Below are positions 42,611 to 46,509 of a stretch of DNA of 46,509 nucleotides, in pieces. The notes below the pieces were generated by a model that had not been told where the DNA came from, made no database searches, and worked only from the letters and a program-made list of their open reading frames with translations. The stretch is taken from assembly GCA_041854955.1 (NCBI GenBank), contig JBHADF010000020.1:1-46509 (forward strand). Reading direction: 5' to 3'. The position numbers and the translations under genes are program-made. Each line of letters starts with the position of its first letter. Position 1 is the first letter of the stretch. The stretch comes from CAMENZ01 sp041854955 (GTDB taxonomy: Bacteria; Bacillota; Clostridia; Peptostreptococcales; Anaerovoracaceae).

Positions 42611-43225
42611 CTATATTAAGCTTTCTTCCGCTGCCTCTATGGAATCATATCCATACAGCTTAACCATTATATCTCTATCCAACAGGGAAATTGACTTTCC
42701 TTCCCCTTTAAGCCTGCTCACAAACTCCAGATAAAGTCCGAGCAGCTCTTCCGGATATGTGGAAAGTTCTCCTCGTGCATAGGTTTCCATGGAAGTAAAG
42801 CCCTGCTCATCAGGATTTTCGCTTATGGGTCTCCCGGTCAAGGCTAACTTGGGATATTTGAGGCAAAATTCCTTCTCCCAGGGTATTAAAATGTCTAATA
42901 TATCATCTATGGCTTGTCCCATTTTCCGGGATAGAGGCTGAATTTTGGGGGCTATCCGGGCCTGATAATATTCCGGTTCCGTAAACTCCATCATTCTTCC
43001 GTATTTTTCGCTTATCAGGTTTCTCCCCTGGTGCTCCGAAGCTAAAAGATGCTTTTCATATAGCTCCAGCATGTCCTCAGTCCAGTTAAAATATTGGCTG
43101 TATCTCATGATATAGAAGGTTTCTCGGTCGTCCTGGCAGGCTGCCCTACCACCTATATTATCCACCTTCTGAAACATAGACCACTCCATATTTATGATAT
43201 GCTCTATGATTTTTTCTTTATCCAT
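42611..43225 (-). CDS. DUF4125 family protein
   Basis: A 204-residue protein of the uncharacterised DUF4125 family. Its hallmark is the near N-terminal block EWSMFQKVDNIGGRAACQDD (residues 14-33) followed by TFYIMRYSQYFNW. The rest is predominantly helical with no membrane segment. ATG 43225 is preferred over TTG 43246 because TAGGAG lies about 8 bases before it and the upstream gene ends at 43236. DUF4125 commonly accompanies DUF4037, as here, which points to one shared but unknown function. Confidence 0.82.
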   Translation of the reverse strand: MDKEKIIEHIINMEWSMFQKVDNIGGRAACQDDRETFYIMRYSQYFNWTEDMLELYEKHLLASEHQGRNLISEKYGRMMEFTEPEYYQARIAPKIQPLSRKMGQAIDDILDILIPWEKEFCLKYPKLALTGRPISENPDEQGFTSMETYARGELSTYPEELLGLYLEFVSRLKGEGKSISLLDRDIMVKLYGYDSIEAAEESLI

Positions 43226-43235
43226 ATATAAGCTC

Positions 43236-44180
43236 CTAAATTCCAAGGTCGTAGTGAGCAGGTAGCTTTCTTATCTTTTCATCCTTTATACCTGCCATGA
43301 TATGAGGGATGTGCTCTTGCAGGAAGCTGTCATCGCAGTGGGAAAATCCTTGTAGTACAAGCTCTTTAGCAATTTCCTCGCAGATGCTTTCTGTAATATC
43401 AAAAACAAAGTTTTCTCTGTCACGGGTTTGTAAAAGAAAGATTTTCTTTAGTTCCGGTAATAATTCAACCGGCTTTTTCAGTTTCTCCAAGTCTTTGGCT
43501 CCCATATATGACCATTTATAAAAAGGCATATAGCGTCTGTTCAGCAGATGAGCCATAGAAAGAACTGCTTCCGTAAACCTGCTCACAGAAAGGATGGCGG
43601 CAATATCATCCCCTCTTTTTAGGCATCTCATCAGGTTATACTGTCCGGATTGTGATATTTCAGCTGCTCTTGCAGCTATTTTCTTTCTCAGCACATCCTC
43701 GGGATAAAAACTTTTCAAAGCTTCTCTGAATTTTGTGAACTCCCCCAATTCATCGGCGAAAATCTCTCCGTTGGTACATAGGGCCAACTGGGTTTCTCTT
43801 AGAAAAAACCAGTCACTATTGGTCTCGGGAGGCTTTGAAATTCCTATGTTCCTATAGAAAAAATCAGAAATGCCTATCACTCCAACCCTGCTCTTATCTT
43901 GGATATTTTGTCGGCTGAAGCCCATAAAGCTATTTGGCAATCTCTCGTATTCCGCTGCTAATTTCTCACCGTAGATTGGCATATCCTCATCATTTAGCCA
44001 CATGCAAAAGCCTGGGCCAAAGTCATGATCTTGGGATAGTTCATCATCATATCCGAAACACTGAGACCCTTCTCCCCCAAGGCCTACGGCAACACGGCTC
44101 CGGTCCCTACCACAGACAGCCTCTATCATGGCTTTTCCATAGGTTTCGTAATATTTTTTAGAAAGTTCCATTCCTTGCAT
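43236..44180 (-). CDS. DUF4037 protein with nucleotidyltransferase-like signature
   Basis: A 314-residue protein of the DUF4037 family. Near the N-terminus, GLGGEGSQCFGYDDELSQDH followed by DF gives the pattern G38-S39 ... D51-x-D53, which resembles the GS ... DxD metal-binding signature of polymerase-beta type nucleotidyltransferases. A long helical C-terminal region follows. The start is put at ATG 44180, behind GGTGGTAGGG; ATG 44171 and ATG 44222 (which overlaps the TPR gene) are alternatives. What it would modify is unknown. The neighbours are a TPR protein upstream and DUF4125 downstream, all on the same strand with gaps of about 10-20 bases. Confidence 0.82.
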   Translation of the reverse strand: MQGMELSKKYYETYGKAMIEAVCGRDRSRVAVGLGGEGSQCFGYDDELSQDHDFGPGFCMWLNDEDMPIYGEKLAAEYERLPNSFMGFSRQNIQDKSRVGVIGISDFFYRNIGISKPPETNSDWFFLRETQLALCTNGEIFADELGEFTKFREALKSFYPEDVLRKKIAARAAEISQSGQYNLMRCLKRGDDIAAILSVSRFTEAVLSMAHLLNRRYMPFYKWSYMGAKDLEKLKKPVELLPELKKIFLLQTRDRENFVFDITESICEEIAKELVLQGFSHCDDSFLQEHIPHIMAGIKDEKIRKLPAHYDLGI

Positions 44181-44200
44181 AACCCTACCACCTATGCTTT

Positions 44201-44992
44201 CTAAAGCTGTTTTTCCCTGCATAAACGGATATTTTCCTCAGTTTTGCGGTATCCGTCATTATCTCTGCCATAGTCTCTTTCTAAAAGCCTCAGAGCTTCC
44301 GAAAAGAGTTCCCCGGCCTTTGGAAAATCCGCCTTTTCAAAGTACACTTCTCCTAAAGTTGACAGGGCTGCCGAATAGTGCACATCCCTATCTCCACAGG
44401 TTTTCCTGAATTTTTCCACGCTTTTTAGGGCATAGTCCTCCCCTTTTGAAATATCGCCCAGTTTCAGATAGTTGTTTGCCAAATTACTGTAGGTGATGGC
44501 GATTTCAATTTCCGACTGAGGGAGATTTTCCAGTATTTTAAGAGCTTTGTAGAGGTATTCAAGAGCAGCCTCAGGCTCTCCCTTTCCCTCGTAGGCAAGG
44601 CTCATATTGTTGTATACTGAGGCCACCGGATAGCTTATGGATTCTCCCTTTCCCGTGAAAAGCTTTAAGGCTTCTTCGTATTTTCCCAAGGCCTGCTCAA
44701 ATTTACCAGATAAGCTCAGGGTGGTGGCATAGTTCAGCAAAGTGGTGGCATAGGCATCGCTTTCCTCAGCCTTCAGCTCTTTCAGCCATACTATGGCCTT
44801 TTCGTAGAGATCACTCCCCTCCTCATATCTGGAGAGAACCCTGAAAAAGCCTCCCAGCTCATTGCAGGCGGAAATGGCCAAGCCCTTATCTCCCTTTTCC
44901 TCGGCGAAACGTATAGTCTCTTTTAAGAAGGGCTCTACCTCGTCGTATCGCTTTTCCTCAAAAAACCTGTCTAATTTTTCGTAGAAATCCAT
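44201..44992 (-). CDS. Tetratricopeptide repeat protein
   Basis: A 263-residue protein made of about five to six TPR units, seen as repeated patterns such as ALGKYEEALKLF, VASVYNNMSLAYEGKGEPEA, TYSNLANNYLKLGDISKGED, and ALSTLGEVYFEKADFPKAGE. There is no signal peptide, so it is cytoplasmic. TPR arrays bind protein partners; the coupled DUF4037 and DUF4125 products are the obvious candidates (inference). ATG 44992 is chosen because AAAGGG lies 9 bases upstream; TTG 45001 would leave no space for the ribosome site. It starts 20 bases after the permease-like gene. Confidence 0.87.
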   Translation of the reverse strand: MDFYEKLDRFFEEKRYDEVEPFLKETIRFAEEKGDKGLAISACNELGGFFRVLSRYEEGSDLYEKAIVWLKELKAEESDAYATTLLNYATTLSLSGKFEQALGKYEEALKLFTGKGESISYPVASVYNNMSLAYEGKGEPEAALEYLYKALKILENLPQSEIEIAITYSNLANNYLKLGDISKGEDYALKSVEKFRKTCGDRDVHYSAALSTLGEVYFEKADFPKAGELFSEALRLLERDYGRDNDGYRKTEENIRLCREKQL

Positions 44993-45011
44993 ATTTTCCA
45001 ACCCTTTCCTT

Positions 45012-46509
45012 TTATGCTCTTATCTTAAAGGTTTTATATGCCAGCTTATACACCAGTACACATGCCAAAGCAGAATAAAGCAGGCAAAAGACTATTGTGG
45101 ACGCCCCGAATACCAGAGTGGGAAGTTTAAGCCTTAAGAACATGTATGACAATCCGTAAGTAGCTCCCATTACAAAAGTGTAGGTAAAGCTTTTTATCTC
45201 CGTACCCGCATTATAGGGCTGAAGCAGATAATATATGGTCAAATAGTGGACTGAAAAGAACACGCTCAAGGCCGGTATGGAAGTCATCAAAATTAGGTAA
45301 TTTATCCATTGATCCGTACCGCCGGAGACGAAGAGCCACAATGCCAAGCCGCCTCCTATGACCCCTGCGGGAACCAGATTTACCTTCACTATCTCTATAA
45401 GTCTTATCTGAAACAGCTTTAGTATAAACTTCGGCTGCTTGTAGAATGGGTATGTTAAAAGGCTGTTATCGCAGTTTATGAAGATGGCCCTGGTAATATT
45501 TTGTCCGCGATTGAGCATATACATTATAAACACGAAAAACGGCAGCATCGACATGGTAAAACGATTGACATAGCTCTTCACATCAGGGAGGAAAAGCATT
45601 ACCAAAGCTCCGCATATTACAAGTGCCAAACATACCAATGAAATCCACTTTGAGGCATTCCAAAGCAGCTTTCTGTGGCGTTTTACGAAGAGATCGTTAA
45701 GATAATGAAAGCCTGTCTTGGTGCTGGTAATGGATGTGTCTGCGGTTATGCTTTTCTTTACCTGTTGATTGACGGTCTGAGTAATGGAGGTTTTATCCAT
45801 TCCCGCAAAGGAGTTTAATAAAATCCATCTGCATAGCTGTCTGTAGTTGTTATAGCCCACTATTATAAAAAATGCGGGGATTCCCCCTATTATGGCCAGT
45901 AGCATTATAGCTTTTACAGCTATAACTGGAATGAGCAATTTCAACAGTCCGCTTACTATGGTTAAAACCAGCAGGATTAAGGATGCGACCATGGGAACAG
46001 TCATATTTTTCGGATCTATGTGCCATACGCCCTTCTTGCTGTAAATTTTCAGCCTGATACTTATAAATATAAGCTTGGTTCCGACTATGAAAAATGGAAT
46101 CATTATGGCCTCTGCCACAGGCAAAATCCCCATAAAATGAATAACCAAAGTGCCTGCCAGCATACCTATAATCAGCTTTATTAAGGAATAATAGAAATTG
46201 ATCAGAGTATATTCACGAGGGTTCATTCCAAGCAAAATTAAAGCGTAATATTTATCACGGCTTGGCTCAAAGATATAGGTGTTTAATAAAGCCCCTATAA
46301 TGGTAAAAAATACCAGCACATGTAAAAACACATTCAGTTCATCCTGTCCCGTAAATTCGCTTATCCTTCCCATGCTGAACATGAGTATGATAAAATACAA
46401 TATCTTTCCTGAAAAGACGGACAAAATCTCCTTGAAAACCGACAAAATGCCTGCAAAAATTTTAAAGCCTCTAAGCTGATATACATTGGGGGGAAAGGCA
46501 TGCTTTATG
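45012..46509 (-). CDS. Polytopic membrane protein, ABC-exporter permease-like, 5' end missing
   Basis: A large integral membrane protein with roughly 11-12 hydrophobic segments, 498 residues visible. The frame is open up to the right window edge (residues before the TTG at 46445 read FPPNVYQLRGFKIFAGI and contain no stop), so the start is outside the window and the TTG is not the true start. A soluble stretch near the middle (about KTSITQTVNQQVKKSITADT) separates two membrane halves. The architecture suggests an ABC-2 type permease whose ATPase gene would lie further right, but no specific family motif was recognised. It heads, or is internal to, the operon with the TPR, DUF4037 and DUF4125 genes. 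Confidence 0.65.
   Translation of the reverse strand, partial: IKHAFPPNVYQLRGFKIFAGILSVFKEILSVFSGKILYFIILMFSMGRISEFTGQDELNVFLHVLVFFTIIGALLNTYIFEPSRDKYYALILLGMNPREYTLINFYYSLIKLIIGMLAGTLVIHFMGILPVAEAIMIPFFIVGTKLIFISIRLKIYSKKGVWHIDPKNMTVPMVASLILLVLTIVSGLLKLLIPVIAVKAIMLLAIIGGIPAFFIIVGYNNYRQLCRWILLNSFAGMDKTSITQTVNQQVKKSITADTSITSTKTGFHYLNDLFVKRHRKLLWNASKWISLVCLALVICGALVMLFLPDVKSYVNRFTMSMLPFFVFIMYMLNRGQNITRAIFINCDNSLLTYPFYKQPKFILKLFQIRLIEIVKVNLVPAGVIGGGLALWLFVSGGTDQWINYLILMTSIPALSVFFSVHYLTIYYLLQPYNAGTEIKSFTYTFVMGATYGLSYMFLRLKLPTLVFGASTIVFCLLYSALACVLVYKLAYKTFKIRA

Noticed and set aside
46443..46445. TTG as start of the permease-like gene
   Set aside because: The frame stays open to the window edge with protein-like sequence and no ribosome site stands before the TTG, so the gene is cut by the edge.
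1..46509. CRISPR arrays, insertion sequences and long repeats
   Set aside because: No regularly spaced repeats, transposase genes or terminal inverted repeats were seen on reading both strands; a self-comparison by computer was not possible here.

Overview
The window reads as chromosomal DNA of an anaerobic, low-to-mid GC Gram-positive bacterium, most likely class Clostridia. The case rests on gene order (yqhY-nusB-xseA-xseB-ispA-dxs-tlyA, nadD-yqeK-rsfS, mutS-mutL-miaA-ynbB), a fused secDF, RNase J, a YneA-like SOS protein, a PadR/DUF2812 pair, AGA/AGG and ATA codon preference and strong AGGAGG-type ribosome binding sites. The genus cannot be fixed from this sequence. No insertion sequence, prophage or CRISPR array was seen.

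Left part (1-4.6 kb): the 3' part of a family 5 extracellular solute-binding protein gene, then a good promoter, tRNA-Leu(CAA), yajC and a fused secDF. Next (4.6-18 kb) comes a tightly packed, probably co-transcribed block: a bifunctional (p)ppGpp synthetase/hydrolase, a metallo-beta-lactamase hydrolase, hemZ, hisS, aspS, nadD, an in-frame yqeK-rsfS fusion, leuS, RNase J and a YlbF-family gene. efp has its own promoter and terminator at 18.0-18.7 kb.

Middle (18.7-40.7 kb): mltG, two tRNA wobble-uridine modification genes (trmR and a U32/TrhP-type gene), a CorC-like CBS protein, an Asp23/YqhY gene, nusB, a small M22/Kae1-like paralogue, xseA, xseB (57 aa), ispA, dxs, tlyA, an aminotransferase, mutS, mutL, miaA, a tyrosine recombinase, ynbB, a VTT (DedA-like) membrane protein, a DUF1576 membrane protein with a visible internal duplication, and a small unknown partner. 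Many of these genes overlap by 1-26 bases, so translation is probably coupled.

Right part (40.7-46.5 kb) is more accessory. A LysM protein resembling the SOS cell-division inhibitor YneA sits behind a near-consensus promoter surrounded by three LexA-box-like sites. It is followed by a 386-base gap whose second half can form several helices and may be a small RNA. Converging on it are a PadR-DUF2812 operon with a palindromic operator, and a leftward operon of a membrane permease-like gene (cut by the window edge), a TPR protein, a DUF4037 protein with a nucleotidyltransferase-like signature, and a DUF4125 protein.

Best candidates for something little described: the TPR/DUF4037/DUF4125 cassette, the structured gap at 41.33-41.53 kb, the YqeK-RsfS fusion with an internal start signal, and the internally duplicated DUF1576 protein with its coupled partner.
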